In this document: positions 49,744 to 61,745 of the stretch, one piece after another
Layout: each line of letters opens with the position of its first letter
Position numbering within the stretch: position 1 is the first letter of the stretch
Assembly (NCBI GenBank): GCA_003550305.1
Contig: QKYT01000038.1
Span: 97,306 to 161,305 of the forward strand
Reading direction: 5' to 3'
DNA length: 64,000 bases
Origin: Glomus cerebriforme
Taxonomy: Eukaryota > Glomeromycota > Glomeromycetes > Glomerales > Glomeraceae
Program-made: the position numbers and the translations under genes
The notes under the pieces: generated by a model
What the model saw: only the letters and a program-made list of their open reading frames with translations
The model's database searches: none
What the model was told of the DNA's origin: nothing

Positions 49744-50264
49744 ATGTCATCAAAAGATCTAAACTTAGTTCAAGATTCAACACCACAACAAAAAAAAAAT
49801 TCTTTAAAAAATATTCAACCAAAAAAATTGATTAAAATAGTTCAATCGAGTAAAATCAAAAAATATGTTGAAATCGCTTTATCAATTTTTCAGGTAGCTC
49901 ATATATTATATAAATCCTTTTACAATGAAAAATGTAAAAATCAGTTAAATAGTTAAATTAAAAAATCAAATTTCAGGATGAGTCATGTTTCACGTCCGAA
50001 AATGTTATAGTCATATTTTCAGGAAAAGGTCCAGCTATTAATAAAACTATTACCATAGTAGAAATAATTAAACGAAAGCTAAATGGTTCTTTACATCAAT
50101 ATACTCAAATCGGACGAAATTTCTTAGCACAAGATGAAGGGGAAGATGATGACAATGAAATGATTCTTGATCACGAAAATCAAAAAGAACAAGATAGGCA
50201 AGTACTTAGATTACATAGATTTTGCGCTCAGAGAATTTATTCTCAAAAAAACAATACAAGTTAA
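49744..50264 (+). CDS. Alba-domain protein, RPP25-like (RNase P/MRP subunit)
   Basis: Two exons, 49744-49893 and 49977-50264, give 145 residues. The Alba fold is recognisable from IQPKKLIKIVQSSKIKKYVE, then VIVIFSGKGPAINKTITIVE with IIKRKLNGSLHQYTQIG, which parallels human RPP25 (IVFSGCGRA..KTVT..EILKRRL.GLHQ.T). In RNase P and RNase MRP, RPP25 pairs with RPP20/Pop7 on the RNA. The C-terminal part is acidic (DEGEDDDNE). Yeast Pop6 is an alternative name for the same role. The intron sits between the first helix and the first central strand. The family is clear; the exact paralogue is less so. Confidence 0.83.
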
Positions 50265-50650
50265 AACAGCCAGGCGTTATAATTTATAATTCAGATCACG
50301 TGATAACCTGCCAGAACCAGTCATAACCATTTATCTTTGTTCTAAAATGATTCCACATCTAGAGGAGACATTAGGGTAAAATAAAATTCGAATTGTCTGA
50401 TATTTTGCTTAAAATTAATTAATAATTTTCATCTCGCATCTTTTCTTATAGATATCAGCTTCCAACAACCACGTAGTTAAAATTTTATTTGTCGCGATTT
50501 TAATAAAATTTTACAATATTTGTAAAATATAAAAATAATTTCCATTTACAGTATATCATTTACATATTATCAAACGCGCTTAATAAATTAATATTATTCT
50601 ATATTATTATTTATAATACATACATAAGTTGCATTATTGTTAAGATAAAT
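50265..50650. other. Convergent 3' intergenic region
   Basis: 386 bp, A+T-rich, with TCACGTGA at 50295-50302. No gene is seen. Confidence 0.5.
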
Positions 50651-53600
50651 CTAGTGCTGACCAGGCCAAGCAGGCGAGGCACTGTTGTCAAACTCTCCAT
50701 AAAATCGGTTATTGCTGATTACCCGATGTTGAGTTCCACCAATGGTTGCAGAACAATCCGGGCATTTTGATAATTGGGTAGCACCACCACAATTCCCAAT
50801 ATAATACGGATGGTTATTTGGACACACGAACCATCTACCGCCAACCATGCTGTTGAAATCATTGATTCGTGTTTCTTCATTCATCGCATTAATTATTTGC
50901 TTTCTTTCTTCTAGTGAAAGCATGTTGCGAGCCGCTTCTTGCTTACGCTTTATTATGTTCCAAAGGTTAATTTCAACCTTTAAGTAGTAATTATATCTCA
51001 TAGCTGTAAAGATTGGTTCTTTACAACCGGGACACTGCCAGAGTCTGATCGCGGTATGATCGCCTAATCGAAAGTGGTTTATTCATAAATATAATAATAA
51101 ATATTGCAAAATAACGAAAATTATTGAAGATGAACATACCATCTTTAACTTGATTTCTGAAGTATGAATCGAGACCTTCTGCTATGAATACACAATTGCA
51201 TTCGGGAAGCACATAAATACGCTCATTGACTTCCATCTCGGAAAATGTTGAGAGCGTAATACTGCATCGCAAATTAGGGTTGCATCTTAGACAAGGTGGA
51301 CATTTTTCACCACAAAAACCGTTACATTGATGCCTGTAAAAAAGATTTATAAAATATAATTAATACTAAAAAAAAAAGATAATTATTTTAAATACTTACG
51401 TGCACTCTAATATTTTTGTACATCGCTTATCGCATGGGGATCGATCACAGTATTCACTACATTTTTTGTTGCATTTGTGATGTTTACATCTCCATGGACA
51501 AGGTTCAAGACACCTCGTACATGTCTCGTGGCAAGTTTTTGGGCACATATGTCCATGCAAGCACTTAATACGACATCGTTCGCTACAGAAAGCAGTATGT
51601 CGATTTGGTTCGTTACATCCATTCGCGCATTGATGCCCGCAGATTAAGGTTTTTACACATTCGCTCAAACAATCAGACCTTTCATGACTATGTTCTGTTC
51701 CACATCTACGTTGACAACGATGTCCGCAGGGGAAACTCTTGCCACAGGTTTCTTGACATATAGGCAGCCTTGTGCTGCATGGTAATAAGGAACTATGCCC
51801 GCATCTAAAGGGAAAATTTATCTTTTCTTTACATTCCAAAGTCATTTTATCAATATTAGACTTCATACGGCATGGAATAATAGTTATATGTTTACACCTT
51901 AATCTGATCTTAATAGATTCATCACACGGCGGACATTTTTTTAACTTCTCACACTCGTAACATTTATTAGGGCAATCATGATCACATCCTTCGGGTCTAA
52001 ATCTGCCACCGCATCGCTCTTTGCAAAGATAGTTTACCTCTTCTGTGTGAATAATAGGGTGACATTTTCTTGGGCACTTATGTCCACATGTCAATGAAGT
52101 GTCACACGGTTTCTGTAACAATAAAAAATCATTTTTGATATACAAATATATATTAATATATCAGTTAAGTTGAATATTTGGTTAATTAGTTGGAATGCTG
52201 CTGATATTTTGGTATATCATAAAAAAAATAATCGCTAACCTAACGGACTGACCAATATATATATATAATTTATCATATAATAAAAAATTTTTTTCTTTAA
52301 TACTTACCGAGCATCCACCAAATGGCACTTTAGTTTCAAAGTCTTTTGGCGTTGTAATTTCAATCCTTTGATTGACGTGATTTTTGCATGAAAGAATTAG
52401 ACTTTCACCGTATGTATTTTCTATTTAAATAGAGAAGTAATCAATATTAATATAATGCATAAATAATTCTCAATTAGATTAATAAGTTAATAGAAAATAC
52501 TTTTTTCTGCCAATTTTTTAACTACTGGAGCCCATATTTCACTTTTACGAAGCATTTCTTCATTACCGAAAATATAAAGTGCATGAAGTGCTCTTGACAA
52601 AGCGATTATTGCTCGCTTTTTATTGTTCAATGACTTCAAGGCTTCTTTACGCCAATTATTTTTCCTTACTGATACCAATGAGAGCAAAACAATGTCATTC
52701 TCTTCACTACTATAATTATCAATCAATTCTACCTTGATCTTTCCAGTTTGATTCCTCTCCTTATCAAATCGTCCGTTATATATATTTGTCAGTTCCTGTT
52801 TTAATTCTGGGTTCAATAATTTCAAAATTAAAATTTTTTGACCAAGATAGGGAGTTAAAATGGTTATTTTCGCTGGGTCATATCCCTGTTGATATAAATA
52901 GAAGGCAAATCTAACAACAAAGTGCGCCTCAAAAGTGTTTATCTTTTTGAAGGACGTCCAGTTTTCATCGTCAAATTTATCATGTGTCATAAAGAACACA
53001 TTAGAGGTAACACCCTTGATATTATTTATATTGTTGGCTGCTACATTCTCTGTCTCTTTTTTGTCATAAAATGTACGAACAAGTTCAAAAACGTCTGGAT
53101 TCATGCGACATTGTTGGTTTAAACACATGAATTTTCCATCACATTTGATCCATCTTTCAAATAATGATACGTCCAAACCATAATCTTGAGTCGTCCTGCT
53201 CTTGACATCAGGCTTCGAATATTGAATGTCACCGAACATTATTAAATGCTCGAGTCGATCAGAGGAAATTAAAAACATCATCTGAGATTCCAAAATCTCA
53301 GATGCTTCATCCATAATACAGATTCTTGGTTTTATAGTGGTAAGAAGCTCTCTATATGCTGTAGCATAACTCACCGTCATTCCGATTACTGGTGCGAAAC
53401 TGCAAACTTCAATCCATTTTGCCAAGAGAGCTGATTTAGGCTTTTCCGCTTCCGATATTGCATTCATTTGAAGCTCACGAATTTTTGGATCAAAAAATTC
53501 GATATGACGTTGACAAAATCTATCATATAAACTTCTTCGTCCATCTAAATTTATTTCCCAAATGTTCTTTCCACTGGTTTTCCAGAAATTTTTCGCTACA

Positions 53601-56600
53601 TCGGAGAATTCTGCGTTCTCTGTGTTATGTTTATTATTGAAATTTAAATTCGCTCTCACTTTACATTCTTCGGACTTGAAAATAACACGATCATCAATTT
53701 GATTATCCAAGATTTCTTTGTCAAAATTAGATGGGAGAGATATCTCGTCATCATTGCATCCGTTACTTTTTGTCCAATCATTTTCGAATAAGTATGATTC
53801 GGAGAGTTCATCAAAAAATGATAAAATTTGAGCGTCATGAGATCGTGTACCTTTATTTATCATTTCTTTTGTAAATAAAAGATTAAATGTTAATTTTAAT
53901 TTTAAAGGTTTATTGTCCAAAACTATACCTTGATGCGGTCTATTAAAACCTTGGACAACACTGGACCATGCGGGTAAGGTTGTAACAGTTCGTTGTAGAT
54001 TATTTCTGCTTGAAGAACTATAAAATGCTGGAAAGTCATCCTTCGTTGAGCGCATTTGATTTCGAGTAGTCGATGGATATAATGTATTTTCAGTCACGGA
54101 TTTTCCCGATAACCAAAGTTCTAAGCAACGTTCAAGCATCGCTTTTTCTGACTCGAATCCAAAATTCCAATACTTAAAGGATGTAGGAACCAATTGGTCG
54201 CGGAATGCTTCGGGGCTTGTTTCGACAAAATACGAAATTGATAAAGCATATTTTTTTAATCTAAATAATTCTGCTAACTCTTCCCGTTTATTAATCATGT
54301 CCTTGGAGATATTGGGCCATCCCCGACGAAAATTTGTTTTTTTTGAGAAGTCGTTAACTACATGTTGAATTTGTCGAGCATGAAGAGTGGAACTTTTACA
54401 TTTTGACAACGATCCACAGCGGATCAGATCTGGGAAAGAGGGAAGTAATTGTTCTAAAATATTATCCAAAGCATATGAACTACGTGTAAGGATAAGAATT
54501 GGCTCATGACAGTGACTCTGTTCGAGGGCCCGATAAAGAAATTCTACAGCTGTTGAAGCGACCTTTGCCTTTGACGTAATAATAGGTGCCGAAATCACGG
54601 CAACCTTATTTGAAATTATATGACGTAAAGCAAAGACACAAGAACGTTCCATATTATAAGCTGGGTTACCATATAGATTAAGATAATTCGGCCATTTGGA
54701 TAGATCCTTAGTAATGGTAGGTTGTCCTTGATCAACCAATATTGAAGTGATATCAAAGGAAACGTTCTCGAGATAGCCAGGAGTATGTTTTATGCCGAGA
54801 TCACATGAGAACAATTCTCGATACAATGGAAAAACTCTTTGGATACTCGATTCTTTGAGCCATTCCATTACCGGTCTTATTGAAGCGTAGTTTCTGGTCG
54901 ATTCCAGCATAACATAATTTCCATTAATATCAAGCTTCTTCAATTCTGACTCGGAAAAATTCAATCCTACATAACTATCTTGTGATTGCCAACATGAATC
55001 TTTATTACCATTCGGTCTTATAATTTCATTAAGATTAAAATGTTCGACCATCGCCCAGGTCATACTCGATATATCAGCAGATACGTTATTGGATTCGAAC
55101 TTGACTTTGAATAATAGTACAAAGGTACCATATATAAGATGCTCGCCTTTGATCCAATCAACTGGTCTACTTGGTTTAAATCCAACTTTTACGTAAGGAG
55201 TAAAATTTTTGTCAATATGAGTGTCGACAATTCGAACATCACGATAGAAAACGTAATTGTAAAATGGTGAATCCTCTGGTATATTATAATCTTCACAGTT
55301 AATAGCAAAGAACGAGACGCTCGCTCTCTGAAGATCCTCTACAATCTCAGTTCTAAGTAAATCATAATGAACTTGGCGATATATTTCTTCATGTTCTGGC
55401 ATCCAGGACCGATTCGCCAAATGTGGTGTTAATTTTGGCTTAGTCATCATCTCTTCCAGGTTGAAAATTTCATCAGGTAAAGGTTCCAAGGGTTTTTCGA
55501 TATAGTTCTCAATGTGCTGAATTATCCAGTTAGGTTTTGGCGGCGGCTTCTTTTCCTTCTTGCCCTTCTTTTGATCAGTAATATTCCTAGGCCGATACCT
55601 TTCAATGTTCTTAAGAAATTCACTAACTTCTTCTGATTCCGCCTTAGAACATGTGCTTTCAAGCTTCTCATAAACACCATTAATATCCTTATGCGGAATT
55701 TTTTGCACTGCATCGGGAAAATGCTTTACAACAAAATCTGTTAGTCTAATAATATGTAAAAAATCGCTACCAAAATTAACGTCATTTTTCATGTATGAGA
55801 AGATTTTTTCATAGAAACTTTGTTGATCGATGAACATTTTGATCAGATCTCTCGAATCCTTGTTATTTGCGTTAAGAACGATAGGGGATGACAAAATTTT
55901 TAAAAGTTTTTGTAATCTATCTGTGTCAAATAATTTAATATTTGGAATTAGTTTATGAGCATTACCCAGAAGAACATTAAGCCATCTCGTAGGATCAGCG
56001 CGGCATATCTTATCGACCATATCACAAACTTCTTCTTCAAACCGATCTTTTTTTTGTGAACTATGCATTAAGGTAGTTGAAGTTTCTTCTACGGTCGAAG
56101 TTTCTCGTATAGTGAAAGACTCATCAGAGTTTCTGACATGTTTTATATTACTTTTTAAAATAAATTTTCTATATATATATAATACAATTTAATGAAAATA
56201 AATATAAAATATATTTCAGAAATAAAAAAAACCCGCTACTTTTACTTACTGAATCTCTTTTGCGACATATCTGTCATTGCTGAAAGGAGGTCGCAAAGTC
56301 CGCATTCGTGAAGTTCGCGAAGTTCGCGAAGTTTCTATCGAAATATACTGACTAGTTGTTGATTTTGGGTTGCAACGTTCCGTATCTGACAAGTCTCGCT
56401 CTTTGGGTCCTTCAATGAGCAAAGGTGATTTTATATCATTTTTCTTACTAAAATCCTCGGAACATTCTTTTAATTTTTCACTGTTGTCCTTCAGGTACTC
56501 TTCCGGATTCACGTATTGTTCGCTAGCCAAATCGAGTGGGACATCTGTAAAATCATTCCAGAGCGTCTTGGCTATTTTGCTAAGATTTTCGAATGTTTGT

Positions 56601-57634
56601 GCAGCCGATCGAGAATCGTTCTCAAAAATGCGATCTATATCTGGTAATATCGTGGGTTTTTCGTTAGTATCTGAGGAGACCGGGATGATTGGGAATGGAG
56701 GGGGGAAGCTAATCCCTTTATAGTTATTAGTATCGTCATTAGCATTTTTGGGAAAATCTTCTTCTTGATATCGGTCTCGTGAAGCTCTGGATTTTCCTTT
56801 ATTATTCCGAGCAACCATTTTATTGTTATCTTCATCCAAAAGTTCAAATGGAAATGGAGAATGAGGTCGAATCGCAACCGAATTCAAAGGGGTAGTCTCA
56901 TTCTGGGTTACCCAAACGATATCATCATCGTCGGCTTGATCAGTAGCTTTTTTCTTTTCAGAACTTGTAGAACTAGTGGTACTAATTTTCTTTTCTTCTT
57001 TTCTTTCGACGACTCCGTATGCTTTCTCCTTCGGAGGATTTGATTTTAATAGGGAAGGGTCTTGGGCAGCCGCATTCCAGGAAGAGATTTGTTGATGGGT
57101 TCCAGTAGACCAATCACAATTTTCCGATGGAGATTCATCCCAACCGGCCAAAATATCATCCGACTTGATACGAGCATCGGAAACTTGGGACAACGATGTA
57201 CGAGAGGTTTCCTGTTCCTCCCGAGTGGAAGGTCCAACACGAACGTTACGGGTGGTACTGCTTTGACGACTTCGACTGACTGTATCATAAGGACCAGGAC
57301 GACGACCTCCACGAGAAAAATCTTGCTCATTTCGACGATGAATAGTGAAATTGTTACTGCGACGAGATAAACTTTGATCATTGTTGAAATGATTGTGATC
57401 GCCAGAATAATTGTGATGAGAAGAACTCTGTTCATTGTTGTAACCACGATTTCGTTCATTATAGCTGTAACGAGGAGGCAACCCATTATTGTTGCGACGG
57501 GCTGTACCTTGGTTATTCTGTGAATGACCATTATAATTATTTTTATAAGGGTTATCTTCAGAATAACGAAATTCATTGTTATTACGATGAAAACCAACAG
57601 AATTTTTGTTGCTCTCGTAATAATGTCCGGACAT
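50651..57634 (-). CDS. ZNFX1-type SF1 helicase with NFX1 zinc fingers and RZ finger
   Basis: Six exons (57634-56250, 56132-52501, 52420-52308, 52112-51400, 51333-51140, 51063-50651) give 2149 residues. Residues 1-400 are disordered and Asn/Arg/Gly-rich. The helicase region spans about 500-1650, with segments matching the ZNFX1 family: ICIMDEASEILESQM (motif II), LIMFGDIQYSKPDV (motif III), NQQCRMNPDVFELVR (motif IV), ITILTPYLGQ, NYSSEENDIVLLSLV (motif V), RAIIALSRALHALYIFGN (motif VI). The P-loop position reads AVISAPIITSKAK in place of the usual GPPGTGKT. Then come NFX1-type repeats (CGHKCPRKCHP, CGHRCQRRCG, CGHQCANGCNE, HGHMCPKTCHE) and a C-terminal RZ finger, GGRWFVCPNNHPYYIGNCGG with CPDC and IGGTQH. 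Relatives (S. pombe Hrr1, nematode ZNFX-1, human ZNFX1) act in small-RNA pathways or antiviral RNA sensing. ATPase activity here is doubtful. Confidence 0.92.
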
Positions 57635-58958
57635 TGTTAAATTTAGTTCGGGTGTGTGACGGTGTAATATTGTAGTATTGCCTTTCAGGTAAAGAATTCG
57701 TTTTTTTTTTAAAAAAAAACAAAAAGAAGCTTAGCTTTTTATACGCGAGATAATTTGAAAGAGTTTTTATATTGGATAAGTTTTAATGCGGCTGAGAAAT
57801 TATATCCTTTTTTTTTCTTCCACAAAACAGCCTTTTTTTTTTGTTTATATAATTGATTTTTCTGAATCTTTATAAAATCTAAAAAAAAAACGGCTGTGTT
57901 ATTCAAAAAGAAAATAAGAAAATTTAATAATAATATAAATAAAAAAAAAAATTGTTAAATTTTTCGTTTAAATTTCAAAAATTACACAAAAATATGTATA
58001 CATTGTCTAATCAAATATATTTAACTTTAATATATAAATATATTTATTTGTATTTATATAACATTAAGATCAGATAGAGAATCTGAAAAGGTTTACCGTA
58101 CGTATATTTGTGGCTTTAAATGTTTCGTTATTCCGTATATATTATATTTTATATTAAGAGATAAAATGTTTTAAAACAAAAGATTTTTAAAGATTAAAAA
58201 AAAAAGAAAGAGGTTTTTTTTTTCTTTTTAAACAGGAATTTGAAGCAGCTTAAAAAATTCTATTTCTGTATAGAGATCCACCGGAACATAACTAAAATAA
58301 GATCACATTTGCCGTTTGGCATAAACTACATGTGCAAGTGTTCAACAGCAAATCCTTGTTATCAAAGTTGTTTCGTGAAACAAATCTTTGGATTAAAATT
58401 AGGTTTGTTTTAAAATCTTGATATTTATATAAGTTTTTCCGTAACTTATTTTTTAAATTTTCCCATGTGTGGAATTTCATTATAACAATTATCTCCGCCA
58501 TAACAATCAAATTCCCAACAATTTGGTCAAATTACTCAAATAGTTGTTCGAAAAACTTACCATTTTTGGAGACAAAAACCTTTACTATTACTACAACTTC
58601 TATAAGTTCATTTCCACCCATTATAATTCTTATCAGGCTCTATTAAAGACCCGTGTAACAATATTTTACGGGTATAGTTTGACCGCAGTCTGTAATTTTC
58701 ATGTTATTACACGTAAAAATTTAAATGTACAGCCAAAACGGAAAAAAGCATCATTGTGGCGAGCATACTATAATTTATATTAAACAAGATTATGATTTCG
58801 CATAATAATTAAAGGATATACCAAATTTGTAATGAGTTTAATTATAAATCTTCAATTTCTTAAATTATATTACATTATTAATTCTCTAAGATAATTTTAT
58901 TTGAAATTATTGAACAAGACGAAAAAATCTTTCTGTATATGTTTGTTAATATAAAAAA

Positions 58959-59007
<49 letters not shown>

Positions 59008-59254
59008 TTTTGACAAATATCAAATTATATAGCTCAAGATGAAATAATAATAATAATAATAAATGTACTGATTGAAATGATTTATATTATTTTTAAAGAA
59101 AAAATAAACAAATTCAAAAGATCACATTAAATAAAATGTAACTTTGAAATAAAAAAAAAAAGAAATAATACAAGAAAATAATCAATATGTTAAAAACAAA
59201 TATAATAGCAAAATTTTATAAAGTTTTTTTTTAGGAAATGTCTATATGAATAAA
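57635..59254. other. Intergenic region with long poly(A)
   Basis: 1.6 kb upstream of the ZNFX1-type gene and downstream of the NDFIP-like gene. It contains several A/T runs that can pair (57695-57720), a run of about 42 A near 58960-59002 and a TAATAATAATAA microsatellite near 59048. Short frames at 58292-58510 and 58544-58783 have no recognisable content. Confidence 0.5.
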
Positions 59255-60530
59255 TTATACATTCTCTTCGGGTGTAGTGCGCATAATGGTTTCCATCCTC
59301 TTAACTCTTATAAAGTCTGATACACTTCGGATTACAATAAACCAGCCCAAGAACATGAGAATATAACTAAATATTTTTTTACGATAAAATATTTTATTAG
59401 AACGGAAATGAATAATTAGATCATTTTTTAAATAAAAAAATATATATATAAACAAACCTTAACCATGCGCTACGAGCCAACACTTCTTTATCATTTGGAT
59501 CATCATCATAATAATACCCATCATCTTGTAATGCTCTGCCACGAAGGTAGAAACCATACTGCACCAATGTAATACCCAAGCCAGCTCGGGAGCCGTTCTA
59601 ATAAATAATAAATATATTTAATTCGAATTAAATAAGATCTTTTGACTAAAAAGAAAAAATTCAGTACCTTGGCAGCATGATTTGTGTGTAAAAGATAAGT
59701 CAACAAGAACCCAACAAATTGGAAGCTCATGGAGACTATAAAAATATCATATTAATGAACAAATAAATAAATAGATATAAATATTTATATATAATTATTT
59801 TATAAATTATGTATTTACCAAGCATATTCCAAACGAAACTAAAGAAGTTCCCTACAGGTAAACCTTCAACAAGAATTTCATCCCCACTCAAACCTGGTGC
59901 AATGATAGTTGTTTCCCAATACGGTGGTGCTGCATCAGCCGCAGCTGTTTCATATGGCTAAAAACAAAAATAAAAATTTAACATCAGTAAATGAATTTAT
60001 AAATGAATTTCAAAAGAATAGATTTTTGACTTACCGGTGGATTTTCATCATCTTTATCAGCTTCTGTATCAGGTTTTGCGGACAAATTGGAAAATACGCC
60101 ATCGGTTACTACAGGTAAAGCAGCTTGTTGAGTAGCATTTGGTTTTCTTTTTATTTTATTCAGTATAGATAATCTAGTTCCACCATTCTCATTTTCGTGA
60201 TGATTATCATTATCAGTCGTTGATGTGGTTTCTTCTACACTTTCAGTTACCATTGGTGTAGACTCTGTTTCTATTATTTCATCGTTATCAACGTTATTAT
60301 TTGTAGAGGGAATAGGACTTGGAGAACGGGATGTGGAAGCTTCAACGATTGAGGGAGGTACCTGAAGCTCTACGACTTGAACATCGTCTTCAGCGTTAGG
60401 AACCTAAATTTGAAATGTTAGCAAAAAAAAAAAAAATTTAATATTGTTAAAACGTTTTGTAAGTACAAGTAACTTCTTTTATATACCATTAAAAGATCGG
60501 AAATGAACTTACTCGTGAGTATTTGCTCAT
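59255..60530 (-). CDS. NDFIP/Bsd2-like adaptor of NEDD4-family ubiquitin ligases
   Basis: Golgi/endosomal membrane protein that recruits Rsp5/NEDD4 ligases through PY motifs. Six exons (60530-60513, 60403-60035, 59957-59819, 59735-59668, 59597-59458, 59366-59255) give 281 residues. After an acidic, Ser/Thr-rich N-terminal half come two PY motifs, PPPY and APPYW, at about residues 128-145. The conserved NDFIP core is VEGLPVGNFFSFVWNMLVSM, SFQFVGFLLTYLLHTNHAAK, GSRAGLGITLVQYGFYLRGR, and YILMFLGWFIVIRSVSDFIR, giving three membrane helices. A short acidic linker (DDGYYYDDDPND) lies between helices 2 and 3. All introns have GT...AG ends. The first exon codes for only six residues (MSKYSR). In yeast the role is sorting of membrane proteins, including metal transporters, to the vacuole. 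Confidence 0.92.
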
Positions 60531-61194
60531 TTTTTTAATACGATATTATATTTAGTTTAAAATAAAAAAAAAGGGAAGGTGACGCTATTTTATAGAAATG
60601 AATATATAAAAAGTTTAAAAAATAAATAGTGACCTATATATATTTTTTATATTATATGCAAAAACCTAACTGAAGAGATTTTGTCAAGAATTTTTTACAA
60701 AAGCGGCTTGTTGCCAAGTCGGAAATATGATAATTTTAATAGTACTACTAAAATGGGCTTTGTCCATTTGCATTTTATATCCAATCATATGTTCATCTTT
60801 AATTAATGCATGTCACACTCGTCTATAAATCTATAAATAATACGTTTCCTCATCATGGTATGATATATTTTTTTGTAAAATAAAGAAAATCAAAATATTT
60901 ATGATATTTATTTATTTGTACATTTGTACATCAATTATGAAACTTAAAATTACACTGATTTATTAAAGCAATCTTTGTAATAATTCTTTCGAAACTATTT
61001 AACTTTTCCTTAATCGCAAACAACTTTGGTTTAACTCCTGAAACTGGTAAATGTGAGATGAACCGAATGCAAAGGTTTAAAATTTATGTTTATTGAGAAA
61101 ACAGATCTTGGATGGATTGTAATATATCAATAATAATCAATACTAAGTATTATTAAGTAAAAGTTATTATTTCCTACATGAAATATCTTATGAC
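60531..61194. other. Intergenic region
   Basis: A+T-rich sequence between the NDFIP-like gene and the TnpB/Fanzor-like remnant. No feature is seen beyond the presumed promoter next to 60530. Confidence 0.45.
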
Positions 61195-61745
61195 AAATCA
61201 TGGTTCTATCAAGCAAAGCCCAGAGAAAAATTTCCCAAATGCCATTTTCATCTCCAATTTTTTGAATGTTTTCACAATAGCTGCAAGTCTTTGATATATA
61301 AAACTCATTTTAAATGATAATATGAATTCCCAATTCTTTAGCTTTGGTTATTAGACATTGTCAAAATTTATAATATGCATAACTAAGCATTTTTTGGACT
61401 GTTTTATGAGTAATTTTTCTTGTTTTTCAATTTACCATATTTGACACTTCAAAAGGAAGAATAATAATAGCATCAAATTTATGAGTAAAAAATGCATTTG
61501 CTTTTCTATGGATTTTATTTTACAAATACATGATTTTTCATCTTATACATGCTATAAGTCTTTTAGCCTTCTTTTTTTTATGTTTAAAAGTTAAACTATA
61601 ATACTTATCTTTTTATAATATTAATTTGTTCATATAGGTGTAAAGATAAATAATTTTACTAATATCATATTTACCAATTTTGCCTATATCTTTTGTTAAA
61701 AAATCCATGAATAGAATCATCCACTTGGATTTGTTTTTATATCTC
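61195..61745 (-). pseudogene. TnpB/Fanzor-like RuvC nuclease remnant
   Basis: Read on the minus strand, one frame from about 61500 to 61201 gives, in order, FDAIIILPFEVSNMV, KTRKITHKTVQKMLSYAYYK, QCLITKAKELGIHIII, NEFYISKTCSYCENIQK and NGIWEIFLWALLDRT, with only three stop codons between these pieces. This follows the C-terminal half of TnpB/Fanzor: the RuvC-II glutamate in PFEVS, the KT..ML..YY.F helix, KAKE.G, NE.Y.SKTC..C with the first half of the zinc finger, and the NGI..IFL.ALLD end. Upstream, KYDISKIIYLYTYMNKLIL and SLTFKHKKKKAKRLI continue the match in other frames. The N-terminal part with RuvC-I and the second CXXC are missing, so it is inactive. Confidence 0.78.

Noticed and set aside
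57046..57597. 183-codon frame inside the N-terminal exon of the ZNFX1-type gene
   Set aside because: Composition (Ile/Met/Val-rich) is that of a shifted frame of the Asn/Arg-rich true frame.
58544..58783. 79-codon plus-strand frame
   Set aside because: Tyr/Asn/Lys-rich chance frame in A+T-rich sequence without recognisable content.
58960..59002. The long A run as the poly(A) tail of a retrotransposed copy
   Set aside because: No cDNA-like sequence or target duplication precedes it; ordinary slippage is enough to explain it.
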